Shown here: positions 25,206-32,767 of the stretch, one piece after another
Numbering within the stretch: position 1 is the stretch's first letter
Layout: each line of letters opens with the position of its first letter
Assembly: GCA_029251265.1 (NCBI GenBank)
Contig: JAQXDR010000192.1
Span: forward strand, 1-32,767
DNA: 32,767 bases
Direction of reading: 5' to 3'
Source: Pseudoprimorskyibacter sp.
Lineage (GTDB): Bacteria > Pseudomonadota > Alphaproteobacteria > Rhodobacterales > Rhodobacteraceae
Made by a program: the position numbers and the translations under genes
The notes under the pieces: generated by a model
The model's database searches: none
What the model was told of the DNA's origin: nothing
What the model saw: the letters and a program-made list of their open reading frames with translations, nothing else

Positions 25206-26549
25206 TCAAGGACAAAAAATATCATTGAACAGTGCAAACACCATGAGCGATAGAATCACTGCGAGGCCCAAGGTCATGAGGCCTTCGAGAATGCGGGCTG
25301 GTGGCGGTCGTCCGGTCACCGCTTCGTAGGCAAAAAATAACAAGTGGCCACCGTCCAGTACTGGTATTGGAAACAGGTTCAAAAGGCCAATCGCCGTTGA
25401 AATAATTGCGATAAAGGAGACAAATTCCCAAAATCCGGCGCTGGCCATGGCGCCGCTGGTCTCCGCAATGCCGATTGGACCCGACATATTGCACGTGCTG
25501 ATTGCACCAGTGATCATATGATACATTCCAGAAAGAGATGTCTCGACCAACCATATTGTCTGTCGCACACCACCAATCATGGCTTCTAAAACCCCGGGTG
25601 ACGCGGTAGCAGGTTCAAAAAACAGTCCCGATTGAATCCCTATTCGATATACCGAAACGAACCCGCCTGCCCCATCCTGTTCATCCACACGACGCGGGGT
25701 CAGGGTCATCGTTTGTCGTTGACCACTGCGCCAAATATCAAGTTCGAGCGGCGCTCCGCCTCCCGATTCCACGGACTGTTTCAGCGCATCAAAATCCCAA
25801 ATTTCGGTTCCATCAATTGCCGTGATGACATCGCCCGGTCGCAGCCCCGCATCCCAAGCCGCAGATCGCGGCGCGATCCGCTCTGCCAATGGCGGATAAA
25901 GGTAGGGCCCATCTACATCGATGACATCACCATTTCGGTCCACTCGATAGGACAGGGTTTGCAGATGCGGAAGACTGCGCAAAAATTCTGAATAGCCATC
26001 CACATCTTCGAATTGCGGCATCTTGCGGCCCGCTATTTCCAAAATGACATCACCTTCTTGCAATCCCTGCACTACGGGAAGCGCACGCAGGCTGCCGACC
26101 TCTAATGGTTCTTTGGTGCTGCCCTGTGACAAGAAGATGATGGCAAAGAGAACGAAAGATAAAATGAAGTTGAAAATCGGTCCCGCGGCAACGGTGGACG
26201 CCCGTGCCCACAAGGGCGCGCCCGGCATGGATGACCTGCGATAGGCTGCGTCGGTCCCGTCGAGCGCCGCGTGATCCGGTCTGCTGCTAGCGTCCGCGTC
26301 GCCCCGAAATTTCACAAACCCGCCAAGCGGCAGTGCTGCAATCTGCCAGACGGTGCCATGCCGATCCCTGCGAGACCATAACGCCGGCCCCATGCCAACC
26401 GAAAAGACCTCCGCATGAATACCTGACCAGCGACCAACGATGTAGTGGCCAAATTCATGCACAGCCACAATGATCGATAGCGCGACAACAAAGGCCAAGA
26501 GAGTCCATGTAAAACTACCAAACGAAGGCACTAGGGAAAGAGCGTCCAA
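25206..26549 (-). CDS. rseP: RIP metalloprotease RseP (site-2 protease)
   Basis: This 447-residue inner-membrane zinc protease cuts within membrane segments of anti-sigma factors and leftover signal peptides. The zinc motif HEFGH is at 31-35 in the first helix (VVALSIIVAVHEFGHYIVG). A PDZ domain lies near 205-280 (APRSAAWDAGLRPGDVITAIDG), and the second catalytic motif LDGGHLL is near the C terminus. The start codon is TTG at 26549, chosen because a perfect AGGAG (26560-26556) lies six bases upstream and the frame fits the family start. dxr, which commonly precedes it, is absent. Confidence 0.96.
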   Translation of the reverse strand: MDALSLVPSFGSFTWTLLAFVVALSIIVAVHEFGHYIVGRWSGIHAEVFSVGMGPALWSRRDRHGTVWQIAALPLGGFVKFRGDADASSRPDHAALDGTDAAYRRSSMPGAPLWARASTVAAGPIFNFILSFVLFAIIFLSQGSTKEPLEVGSLRALPVVQGLQEGDVILEIAGRKMPQFEDVDGYSEFLRSLPHLQTLSYRVDRNGDVIDVDGPYLYPPLAERIAPRSAAWDAGLRPGDVITAIDGTEIWDFDALKQSVESGGGAPLELDIWRSGQRQTMTLTPRRVDEQDGAGGFVSVYRIGIQSGLFFEPATASPGVLEAMIGGVRQTIWLVETSLSGMYHMITGAISTCNMSGPIGIAETSGAMASAGFWEFVSFIAIISTAIGLLNLFPIPVLDGGHLLFFAYEAVTGRPPPARILEGLMTLGLAVILSLMVFALFNDIFCP

Positions 26550-26658
26550 ACTTATCTCCTGAAATCAATGGCACCCGCAGGTTGCCCATAGGCTGAAGCG
26601 GTTGGAATGGGATATAGGACATTGGTGAAGCAGTTTCTACCCACGCCAAGGTAATTGC
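26550..26658 (-). other. Short cdsA-rseP gap where dxr would be expected
   Basis: Only 109 bp separate the cdsA stop from the rseP TTG start. The sequence has an AGGAG ribosome site for rseP but no piece I can match to 1-deoxy-D-xylulose-5-phosphate reductoisomerase. A minus-strand frame is open across it without any recognisable motif. Confidence 0.6.
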
Positions 26659-27429
26659 CTAAGGCGGAAACCGTATCGCAAGATCAACGAGCAGCATGAA
26701 AAACGCAGCCCCCATAAAGCCGTCAAACCGGTCCAGTACCCCGCCATGGCCTGGTAATAAGGCCGATGCATCCTTGACTCCGGCGCGCCGTTTCACCGCG
26801 CTTTCCGCCAAATCCCCCGCTTGACTTGCCATACTGACCAGAACTGAGATCAGCACAATACCCGGACCCGCGTTGCCCACGGCCATAAAAACAACCCCAA
26901 CCACACCAGCAAAGATCCAACCACCAGCAGTCCCAGACCACGTCTTTTTGGGGCTGATACGCGGCCAGAACAAAGGGCCGCCGAATGTGCGTCCAACAAA
27001 ATATCCAGCAATATCTGTGACCACAATCACAGCAGCCAGCCATAAAAACCAAAAGCTGCCCGCGTCACTGCGCAATCCCAACAAGCCAAATGCGGCAAGC
27101 CCAACAAAGCCAATCGAAACGCTTGCGAGACGCCTGTTATTATCAGCAAGAATAGCCCCCACGCACACCAAAAGCATCAACGCACACAGTCCAGGCAGCA
27201 TCGGCAGCATTACCACAATCACACCCAAAGGTACGACAACCAGCGCTTTGCGAGACGGGGCCTGCATGAACATCGCCACAATTTCCCACACCATCGCAGC
27301 CAAGCTGACCGCAACAAAACACCGAAACGCCAAACCCCCGACCCAAATGGTAGTCACGCCGATTGCGATTAGCACAAGGCCTGTGATCACCCTTGGCCCA
27401 AGGTCGTGCCAATGCGTCGCGGCGCTCAT
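26659..27429 (-). CDS. cdsA: Phosphatidate cytidylyltransferase
   Basis: CdsA makes CDP-diacylglycerol from phosphatidate and CTP, the branch point of phospholipid synthesis. The 256-residue multi-pass membrane protein has the family signature near its C terminus: AESAVKRRAGVKDASALLPGHGGVLDRFDGFMGA, with the preceding GRTFGGPLFWPRISPKKTWSGTAGG block. About seven hydrophobic segments come before it. Its ATG overlaps the uppS stop by 4 nt (ATGA). Confidence 0.96.
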   Translation of the reverse strand: MSAATHWHDLGPRVITGLVLIAIGVTTIWVGGLAFRCFVAVSLAAMVWEIVAMFMQAPSRKALVVVPLGVIVVMLPMLPGLCALMLLVCVGAILADNNRRLASVSIGFVGLAAFGLLGLRSDAGSFWFLWLAAVIVVTDIAGYFVGRTFGGPLFWPRISPKKTWSGTAGGWIFAGVVGVVFMAVGNAGPGIVLISVLVSMASQAGDLAESAVKRRAGVKDASALLPGHGGVLDRFDGFMGAAFFMLLVDLAIRFPP

Positions 27430-28172
27430 GGCTTGGCTCCGCCATATCTTCGCACCCTCGACCCGTAGCTCTGGATCAGGTTCTCAAATTCCTGCGCGGA
27501 AAAGTCTGGCCAGAGAGTGTCGACAAATTCGTATTCCGAGTAGGCTGACTGCCACAATAAAAAATTGGAAATCCGCGCTTCACCGCTGGTCCGAATAACG
27601 AGATCAGGATCAGGCAACAAACAGGTATCTAAATAACGCGGAAGCGTTTCTTCATCGACATGTTCCGGCGACAGGCGGCCCGCAGCAACGTCTTCGGCCA
27701 ATCGTCGCGTCGCACGGGCGACCTCGTCGCGGCCACCATAGTTCAAAGCGATTGTCAGATTTGTTCCACTGCACCGTTCTGTCAGAGCTTCAGCTTCGTC
27801 CATCAAAGCCTGAAGATTTTTGTCCAGCCTCTGCCTGTCACCAATAAAGCGCACGCGCACATTCTCGCGTACAAAGGCCTGCATTTCGCGGGTGATATAT
27901 ATTCGAAACAGCCGCATAAGTCCTGCGACCTCGACCTGCGTGCGTTTCCAATTTTCGGTCGAAAAAGCAAAGATCGTCAGATAATCCACGCCAAGCTTTG
28001 GGCAAGCCTCCACGATTTGACGGACACGCCGAGCGCCTGCCTGGTGTCCAAAAAGTCTTGGCCGTTTGCGCATTTTGGCCCAACGTCCGTTTCCATCCAT
28101 GATCACAGCTACATGCTTAGGTCCGGAACGGGCGATATCAGGTTGCATCACAGGGTCGATCAAACGGGCCAT
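27426..28172 (-). CDS. uppS: Undecaprenyl-diphosphate synthase (isoprenyl transferase)
   Basis: UppS condenses isopentenyl-PP units to form the C55 carrier lipid for peptidoglycan and other polymers. From the ATG at 28172 it is 248 residues. It has the catalytic VAVIMDGNGRWAKMRKRPRLFGH, the FAFSTENWKR block, and the C-terminal DLVIRTSGEARISNFLLWQSAYSEYEF. The frame is open to 28265, but the ATG at 28172 overlaps the frr stop as TGATG and gives the normal length. Confidence 0.96.
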   Translation of the reverse strand: MARLIDPVMQPDIARSGPKHVAVIMDGNGRWAKMRKRPRLFGHQAGARRVRQIVEACPKLGVDYLTIFAFSTENWKRTQVEVAGLMRLFRIYITREMQAFVRENVRVRFIGDRQRLDKNLQALMDEAEALTERCSGTNLTIALNYGGRDEVARATRRLAEDVAAGRLSPEHVDEETLPRYLDTCLLPDPDLVIRTSGEARISNFLLWQSAYSEYEFVDTLWPDFSAQEFENLIQSYGSRVRRYGGAKP

Positions 28173-28735
28173 CAAACCTGCATGATCTCCTCTTGCTTGG
28201 TCTCTAACAATTTGTCGATTTGAGAGATGTAGGTATCGGTCATTTCCTGGACCTCGCCTTCCCAAAGTTTCTGATCATCTTCGGACATGCCGTCTGCTTT
28301 GGCTTTTTTGATCTGGTCCATGCCGTCACGCCGCAAATTGCGCACCGCGACGCGGCCGCTTTCGGCGTAATGACCTGCGACCTTGCTCAGCTCGCGGCGG
28401 CGCTCTTCGTTCAATTCGGGGATGGGCAGCATAATGATCGTCCCATTCAGCTGTGGATTGATACCAAGCCCGCTTTCGCGAATGGCCTTTTCCACTTTGC
28501 CCACAAGGCTTTTGTCCCAGACGTTGATCGTAACCATGCGCGGCTCTGGTACATTCACGGTGCCAACTTGGTTTATCGGCGTCATCGCGCCGTAAGCGTC
28601 GACCTGCACCGGCTCTAACATAGAGGCCGATGCCCGCCCCGTCCGCAGTGACGCCAATTCTGTTCGCAAATTCGCTATTGCGCCGTCCATGCGGCGAATA
28701 AGGTCATCGGTGTCCAGTTCAAAATCTTCTGACAT
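28172..28735 (-). CDS. frr: Ribosome recycling factor
   Basis: RRF splits post-termination ribosomes with EF-G. From the ATG at 28735 it is 187 residues, the family norm. It begins with a helical [35 protein letters not shown] and contains [25 protein letters not shown] in the beta domain, then [11 protein letters not shown] and [16 protein letters not shown]. The frame is open to 28942, but that upstream 69 residues have no match and run into pyrH. About 73 bp separate it from pyrH. Confidence 0.97.
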   Translation of the reverse strand: MSEDFELDTDDLIRRMDGAIANLRTELASLRTGRASASMLEPVQVDAYGAMTPINQVGTVNVPEPRMVTINVWDKSLVGKVEKAIRESGLGINPQLNGTIIMLPIPELNEERRRELSKVAGHYAESGRVAVRNLRRDGMDQIKKAKADGMSEDDQKLWEGEVQEMTDTYISQIDKLLETKQEEIMQV

Positions 28736-28808
28736 GGCGTTCAGCCCCCGCGGTATTTCCAAATTTTGTTGGCCTATGTTTAGGGTATGCTGTGGCGGTT
28801 GTATAGCG

Positions 28809-29537
28809 TTAGCCCTGCACCTTCGTGTAAGTTCCTTCACCCGCAAGAATTCCACGAAATCCGCCCGGCTCATCCAGAGAAAAGACGATAATCGGAAGAT
28901 TGTTGTCCCGGGCCAGAGCAATCGCGCTGGCATCCATGACACCTAGATGCTTTTGTAACACCTCGTCATAGGTCACGTCATCATAACGCGTGGCATCTGC
29001 ATGCTTGACGGGATCTTTATCGTAGACCCCATCCACTTTGGTGCCTTTGAAAATTGCCTCACAGGCCATTTCGCTGGCCCGAAGGGTCGCTGCTGTATCT
29101 GTCGTAAAATATGGGTTTCCAGTGCCTGCGGCAAAAATGCAAACCCGCTTTTTTTCAAGATGTCGCACCGCGCGACGCCGAATGTAGGGCTCACACACCT
29201 GATCCATTGGAATGGCTGATATCACCCGCGTGAATACCCCCACATCCTCTAGGGCTGCCTGCATTGCCAAAGCGTTCATAACAGTCGCAAGCATACCCAT
29301 ATAATCGGCAGTCGTACGTTCCATACCTTGCGCACTGCCCTGTAAGCCCCGAAAAATATTGCCGCCGCCGATCACCATGCAGATCTCGACACCCATGTCA
29401 TGCACAGTCTTCACCTCTTCGGCGATTCGCTGAACCGTGGGTGGATGCAGGCCATACCCTTGTGAGCCCATCAGTGCCTCACCCGAAATCTTGAGCATAA
29501 CGCGTTTATAAGCTGTCTTTGGGCGGATTGCGGTCAT
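28809..29537 (-). CDS. pyrH: UMP kinase
   Basis: PyrH phosphorylates UMP to UDP and is allosterically controlled by GTP and UTP in many bacteria. From the ATG at 29537 (AAGGA upstream) it is 242 residues. It has the amino-acid-kinase fold: [28 protein letters not shown]-like [33 protein letters not shown] and [23 protein letters not shown]. It is the first gene of the leftward envelope block and divergent from miaA across about 85 bp. Confidence 0.96.
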   Translation of the reverse strand: MTAIRPKTAYKRVMLKISGEALMGSQGYGLHPPTVQRIAEEVKTVHDMGVEICMVIGGGNIFRGLQGSAQGMERTTADYMGMLATVMNALAMQAALEDVGVFTRVISAIPMDQVCEPYIRRRAVRHLEKKRVCIFAAGTGNPYFTTDTAATLRASEMACEAIFKGTKVDGVYDKDPVKHADATRYDDVTYDEVLQKHLGVMDASAIALARDNNLPIIVFSLDEPGGFRGILAGEGTYTKVQG

Positions 29538-29623
29538 AGGGGTGATCCTTGGCAGTGGGATTGAGGTCGCGAGCAAAATGTCTGAAAATGGTGTCAGATA
29601 CAATGACCGCTAGGGATGCGATA

Positions 29624-30505
29624 ATGCCAAAACTGCCCGGAGGACAAGACCCGGACCGTCCCGTATTGATCGCCGGACCCACGGCCAGTGGAAAATCCGC
29701 GCTGGCCCTTGCTATTGCAGAGGCACATGGTGGGGTTATTGTGAACGCAGACGCCATTCAGGTTTTTGCCAATTGGAGCGTGCTGACAGCACGACCTGAT
29801 CCCACCGATATCGCCCGCGCCCCGCATAAGCTCTACGGGCACATTCCTGGACATCACGAGTATTCGGTTGGCAACTGGCTGCGCGAACTTACGCCGATTC
29901 TGCACGGCCCGAAACGCCCCATAATCGTCGGCGGGACTGGTCTGTATTTTGCGGCACTTACACAGGGCTTGGCGGACATTCCTGCCATCCCCGACATGAT
30001 TCGTGACGACGCACGGAGGCGCATCGCCACAAACGACCTGCCTAGAATGGTGGACGAGCTTGATGCAGAATCAGCCGCCGCAATAGACCTGAAAAACCCG
30101 GCGCGCGTCGCCCGCGCCTGGGAAGTCCTTCAAGCCACAGGCAGAGGCATTGCGTCATGGCAGGCTGCCACACCACCGCCCCTTTTGGAGCCTGCAACAG
30201 CTGACTGCATTGTTCTGCATGCGCCCAAGGAATGGTTGACACCCCGCATTCAAAAACGCTTCGATCTCATGATGCAAAGAGGCGCTCTGGATGAAGCCCG
30301 CGCCAATCTTGCCCAATGGCGTCCGGACGCACCGTCCTCCAAGGCCATAGGAGCGCCTGAATTGATCGCGCATTTAAAGGGAGAGACATCCCTAGCAGAC
30401 GCCCGGGACCGTGCTGTCATTGCAACTCGACAATTTGCCAAAAGACAACGCACATGGTTCAACGCACGCATGAAACACTGGGCTGTTTGGGACTGTACTG
30501 TGTGA
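29624..30505 (+). CDS. miaA: tRNA dimethylallyltransferase
   Basis: MiaA adds a dimethylallyl group to A37 of tRNAs that read UNN codons. From the ATG at 29624 (AGGG eight bases upstream) it is 293 residues. Upstream ATGs at 29603 and 29549 are possible starts. The P-loop GPTASGKSALALAIA is near the N terminus, followed by VNADAIQVFANWSVLTARP, the VGGTGLYFAALTQGLADIP block and the C-terminal ATRQFAKRQRTWFN. It uses dimethylallyl-PP, which the absent dxr pathway step would normally supply. Confidence 0.94.
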   Translation: MPKLPGGQDPDRPVLIAGPTASGKSALALAIAEAHGGVIVNADAIQVFANWSVLTARPDPTDIARAPHKLYGHIPGHHEYSVGNWLRELTPILHGPKRPIIVGGTGLYFAALTQGLADIPAIPDMIRDDARRRIATNDLPRMVDELDAESAAAIDLKNPARVARAWEVLQATGRGIASWQAATPPPLLEPATADCIVLHAPKEWLTPRIQKRFDLMMQRGALDEARANLAQWRPDAPSSKAIGAPELIAHLKGETSLADARDRAVIATRQFAKRQRTWFNARMKHWAVWDCTV

Positions 30506-30523
30506 CACAAGCCCAGACGTGCG

Positions 30524-30543
30524 ACCAACGAACCGGTTGGTTT
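30524..30543. terminator. Weak hairpin between convergent miaA and transglycosylase genes
   Basis: ACCAAC (30524-30529) and GTTGGT (30536-30541) pair perfectly around a 6-nt loop, followed by only three T. It lies in the 96-bp convergent gap, so a termination role for miaA is plausible. Confidence 0.35.
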
Positions 30544-30601
30544 CACATAGTGCAGTTTGTCCCCAAAATACCAAACCAGACGTCCTTCGGGTGCCTGACA
30601 A

Positions 30602-31261
30602 TCAGCTACCCCAGATAATCCGCACGTAATTCTTAGTCTCAGTATAGGGCGGGATGCCCTTGTAGCGCTCGACCGCCTGAGGCCCGGCGTTATAGGCTGC
30701 AAGGGCAAGCCGCCAGCTGCCAAAGGTATCGAACTGCTCGCGCAGATAACGCGCACCCCCTAACAGGTTCTGTCTGGGGTCATTCGGATTTACGTTCAAA
30801 TAGCGTGCAGTGCCCGGCATCAACTGTGCCAGCCCGATTGCCCCTTTGTGAGACAGCGCATTTGCATTCCAACCACTTTCCTGCTGCACAAGACGCAAGA
30901 ACAGATCCTCGGGAATCGCATATCGGCGCGCAGCTTGACGTGCCATCAATGCAAACGGCCCATTGTAAGCCCCTGTGTAAGGACGCACCGGACCCTCTGG
31001 ACCCGGCCCCCATTTGCTTGGCGTATAAATCCGAGACGGCTGCAAACGTACAGAATCGTTATATTGCTGCGCCGCACGATCAGAGAGCACACCCAATTGA
31101 CTGTCCAGCAGACCCAGACGATTTCGGGTCGATAGTTGTTCGGCAGATGAACCAGCACCGTTGATGATAATTGCAAAGCCTGCAAGACATGCCCAGACTT
31201 GTTTTGACACAAGCGAAATTAAACGACGAGGCGCTGTCATCTGTAAGTACGAAACTGCCAT
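30602..31261 (-). CDS. Lytic transglycosylase (SLT family 1)
   Basis: A 219-residue exported protein has an N-terminal hydrophobic segment (VWACLAGFAIIINGAGSSA) and then the SLT domain. The catalytic glutamate is in RLVQQESGWNANALSHKGAIGLAQLMPGTAR (Glu in QQES), and the domain ends in LALAAYNAGPQAVERYKGIPPYTETKNYVRII. Such enzymes cleave peptidoglycan glycan strands with 1,6-anhydro product. About 60 residues of linker lie between the signal and the domain. It stands alone, convergent with miaA and divergent from ssb. Confidence 0.9.
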   Translation of the reverse strand: MAVSYLQMTAPRRLISLVSKQVWACLAGFAIIINGAGSSAEQLSTRNRLGLLDSQLGVLSDRAAQQYNDSVRLQPSRIYTPSKWGPGPEGPVRPYTGAYNGPFALMARQAARRYAIPEDLFLRLVQQESGWNANALSHKGAIGLAQLMPGTARYLNVNPNDPRQNLLGGARYLREQFDTFGSWRLALAAYNAGPQAVERYKGIPPYTETKNYVRIIWGS

Positions 31262-31465
31262 AACACATCCAACCCAGAGCCTGCGTAGGGCGTATCAAAC
31301 GCCCAGCGTCGCTTTATCACACGATGCAGGCAAACACCCGCTGACGACATTAGTAATATAATTCTGAGAAAACCTAAACCACTTCAAGACCGACGGTTGC
31401 ACCCTAGCGCAGGGAGGGCGACACTGTTACCCAGATTCGACACAGCAAAAAACGGGGGCAATAAA

Positions 31466-31969
31466 ATGGCGGGTTCGGTAAACAAGGTAATCCTAGTGGG
31501 AAACCTGGGGCGGGACCCCGAGGTGCGCACCTTTCAAAATGGAGGAAAGGTCTGCAACCTTCGCATTGCAACGTCCGAGAATTGGAAAGATCGCAATACA
31601 GGCGAGCGACGCGAGAGGACCGAATGGCATTCGGTTGCAATTTTCTCCGAGCCTGTGGCGCGCATCGCGGAACAATATCTGCGCAAAGGATCTAAGGTCT
31701 ATCTCGAAGGACAGCTGGAAACACGCAAGTGGCAGGACCAAAGCGGTCAGGATCGCTACTCTACAGAGGTCGTTTTGCGCCCGTATAGCGGTCAATTGAC
31801 CCTACTTGATGGCCGCGAGAGTAGCGGCGGAAATGGCGGTAACTTTGGCGGTGACAGCGGCGGCGGTTATGGCGGTGACAGCGGTGGTGGGTATAGCGGA
31901 GGCGGCGGAGGCGGCGGTGGAGGCGGCGGACGTCCATCACGTGATATGGATGACGAGATCCCATTCTGA
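31466..31969 (+). CDS. ssb: Single-stranded DNA-binding protein
   Basis: SSB coats single-stranded DNA during replication and repair. From the ATG at 31466 (GGGGG upstream) it is 167 residues. The OB fold begins [21 protein letters not shown] and contains [35 protein letters not shown] glycine-rich linker (about 120-157) leads to the acidic tip MDDEIPF, which recruits partner proteins. The frame is open to 31397, but that extension has no family match. Confidence 0.97.
   Translation: MAGSVNKVILVGNLGRDPEVRTFQNGGKVCNLRIATSENWKDRNTGERRERTEWHSVAIFSEPVARIAEQYLRKGSKVYLEGQLETRKWQDQSGQDRYSTEVVLRPYSGQLTLLDGRESSGGNGGNFGGDSGGGYGGDSGGGYSGGGGGGGGGGGRPSRDMDDEIPF
31820..31930 (+). repeat. GGC/GGT-rich low-complexity tract in ssb
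   Basis: This part of ssb encodes the glycine-rich linker, with runs of G-G-x and a tract of consecutive glycines near 31899-31930. It includes two copies of a [10 protein letters not shown]-like unit. The repeats could expand or shrink by slippage without changing frame. Confidence 0.7.
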
Positions 31970-32404
31970 TTTGCAATCCACAAACATATCAGAACAAACG
32001 ACCAATTGGCGCTAAAGTGCCAGATTAATGGTGTATAAGACATCTCACGGAGCAGGTCAGGTGATCATCTACTGATGGCACCAGCCTGTCTGCGTAAAAA
32101 ACCCAAGGCGATCATTCGGTGCACAATTAACTCGCAAGCTGTTTGTCCCGGCACAACCACGCAAAGCTGCAATATCGTCGTAATCTGCAAAGGTACGATC
32201 GCTTAAACACCCCTCAAAAAAAGTGCTGATTGATCGCACCAATAGGGATCACAATAGATACCGAACGGACGTTGTTTGAACGCTGTCTTTGAAAAAGACC
32301 CGTTCTGACATGTTTGCTGAAACTAAGTCTCAGGATGCAACCCGAAATACCAATGCAAACATCCGTCATGTCAGGTCTGGAATCTCCTGATTTACCTTGG
32401 CCAA
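31970..32404. other. 435-bp stretch after ssb without an intact gene
   Basis: No intact gene is seen. A weak hairpin (TGGCGCT 32007-32013 with AGTGCCA 32016-32022) lies 37 bp after ssb but has no T run. The rest holds a decayed minus-strand frame described separately, ending next to an insertion-sequence end. Confidence 0.6.
32069..32322 (-). pseudogene. Probable remnant of a cysteine-containing protein gene, frameshifted
   Basis: On the minus strand, one frame from 32322 reads about 30 residues including CQNGSFSKTAF and PFGIYCDPYWCDQSALF. After a run of seven T (plus-strand A at 32216-32222), a second frame continues with GCLSDRTFADYDDIAALRGC and NSLRVNCAPNDRLGFF to a TAG at 32071-32069. 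Adding one T to the run joins them. The composition (about six cysteines, Asp- and Arg-rich) looks protein-like. No start codon, family or ribosome site is seen, so decay is an inference. Confidence 0.33.
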
Positions 32405-32405
32405 T

Positions 32406-32767
32406 TTTGTTGAAAAACTCTTGTTGAATTGAAGTTTGGCCACTGCTTCAATCGTCCTTAGCAACGGGGGGATTGGCGATGTTGGGACCAAAGCAAGAAG
32501 CGCAGGGCGCATTGTTTTAAGAGTTCTCGATTGACAATCATGTGCCCCATGATCACCTTTTGCGGTCGATTGATCGGTTCGTCGATCTGAGTGACATCCG
32601 CCAGTATCTTTCGGAGTTTTACAGCCACACTGGCCGTCCATCCATCGACGCCGAGCTACTCATCCGCATGTTGTTAGTGGGGTACTGCTTCGGCATCCGG
32701 TCTGAACGGCGGCTGTGCGAAGAGGTGCATTTGAATCTGGCGTATCGTTGGTTTTGCCGCCTCGATC
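32406..32767 (+). mobile_element. Left part of an insertion sequence (IS5/IS1182-like), truncated by window end
   Basis: TTGTTGAAAAACTC at about 32407-32420 resembles the terminal inverted repeat of IS elements of this group, and a transposase frame begins 60 bp later. The right end is outside the window, so the exact border, the target duplication and completeness cannot be seen. Confidence 0.55.
32479..32767 (+). pseudogene. Transposase, N-terminal part, with early nonsense codon
   Basis: From the ATG at 32479, preceded by GGGGGA, the frame reads MLGPKQEAQGALF and then meets TAA at 32518-32520. The same frame continues open to the window end with EFSIDNHVPHDHLLRSID, TGRPSIDAELLIRMLLVGY and SERRLCEEVHLNLAYRWFC, the N-terminal (DUF772-type) domain of IS5/IS1182-like transposases. 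Homologues usually have Tyr at the stop position (ALFYEFS, from memory), so a single TAT/TAC-to-TAA change explains it. The gene is cut by the window edge. The element is probably immobile unless helped in trans. Confidence 0.72.

Noticed and set aside
26873-27598. 241-codon plus-strand frame opposite cdsA and uppS
   Set aside because: It is low-complexity Thr/Pro/Lys-rich antisense sequence to two confident genes, without a start signal.
28173-28265. Long N-terminal extension of UppS
   Set aside because: It is an out-of-frame reading of frr. The TGATG overlap at 28170-28174 gives the proper start.
28736-28942. Long N-terminal extension of ribosome recycling factor
   Set aside because: The extension overlaps pyrH in another frame and has no match, while the ATG at 28735 gives the standard 187 residues.
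31820-31930. Tandem GGC/GGT repeats as a regulatory or CRISPR-like array
   Set aside because: They encode the glycine-rich linker of SSB in frame and have no spacer structure.

Overview
The window looks like chromosomal DNA of a marine alphaproteobacterium of the order Rhodobacterales (roseobacter type). This is inferred from protein character and gene order, not from any search. The supports are the short prolyl-tRNA synthetase without an editing insertion, a DnaA-like HdaA next to ppk, an IalB-family protein, LpxI in place of LpxH, and the run pyrH-frr-uppS-cdsA-rseP-bamA-skp-fabZ-lpxA-lpxI-lpxB.

Layout. 1-7.1 kb: the end of glyS, a leftward group (ppk, hdaA, an AI-2E/PerM-type permease and a TPR protein) and rightward proS. 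7.25-9.8 kb: a tightly overlapping leftward pxpB-pxpC-pxpA operon for 5-oxoproline cleavage. 9.9-16.5 kb: a divergent urease operon, ureD-ureA-ureB-[LprI-like]-ureC-[secreted unknown]-ureE-ureF-ureG, interrupted by a 350-bp gap before ureC. 16.5-18.8 kb: hisB, a decaying set of small membrane-protein genes, an intergenic stretch holding one good and one weaker small-RNA candidate, and an ialB-like gene. 18.85-29.5 kb: a long leftward envelope block for UMP kinase, ribosome recycling, undecaprenyl-PP and CDP-diacylglycerol synthesis, intramembrane proteolysis, outer-membrane protein assembly and lipid A. 29.6-32 kb: miaA, a lytic transglycosylase and ssb. 32-32.77 kb: apparent gene debris, then the left end of an insertion sequence whose transposase carries an early nonsense codon and runs off the window.

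How the genes work together. The pxp and urease operons sit head to head and both feed nitrogen salvage (glutamate from 5-oxoproline, ammonia from urea). The envelope block couples lipid carrier synthesis, BamA-dependent protein insertion and lipid A assembly. Compared with the Caulobacter-type order as I remember it, dxr is absent between cdsA and rseP, and lpxD is absent between skp and fabZ.

Most of the window is ordinary housekeeping DNA. The parts most worth a second look are the 17.1-18.2 kb interval (an sRNA candidate with an anti-Shine-Dalgarno loop, a palindrome over its promoter and a coupled small-protein cassette), the missing dxr, the extra secreted proteins in the urease operon, and the decayed sequence at the right edge. 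I found no CRISPR array, tRNA, rRNA or clear defence system.
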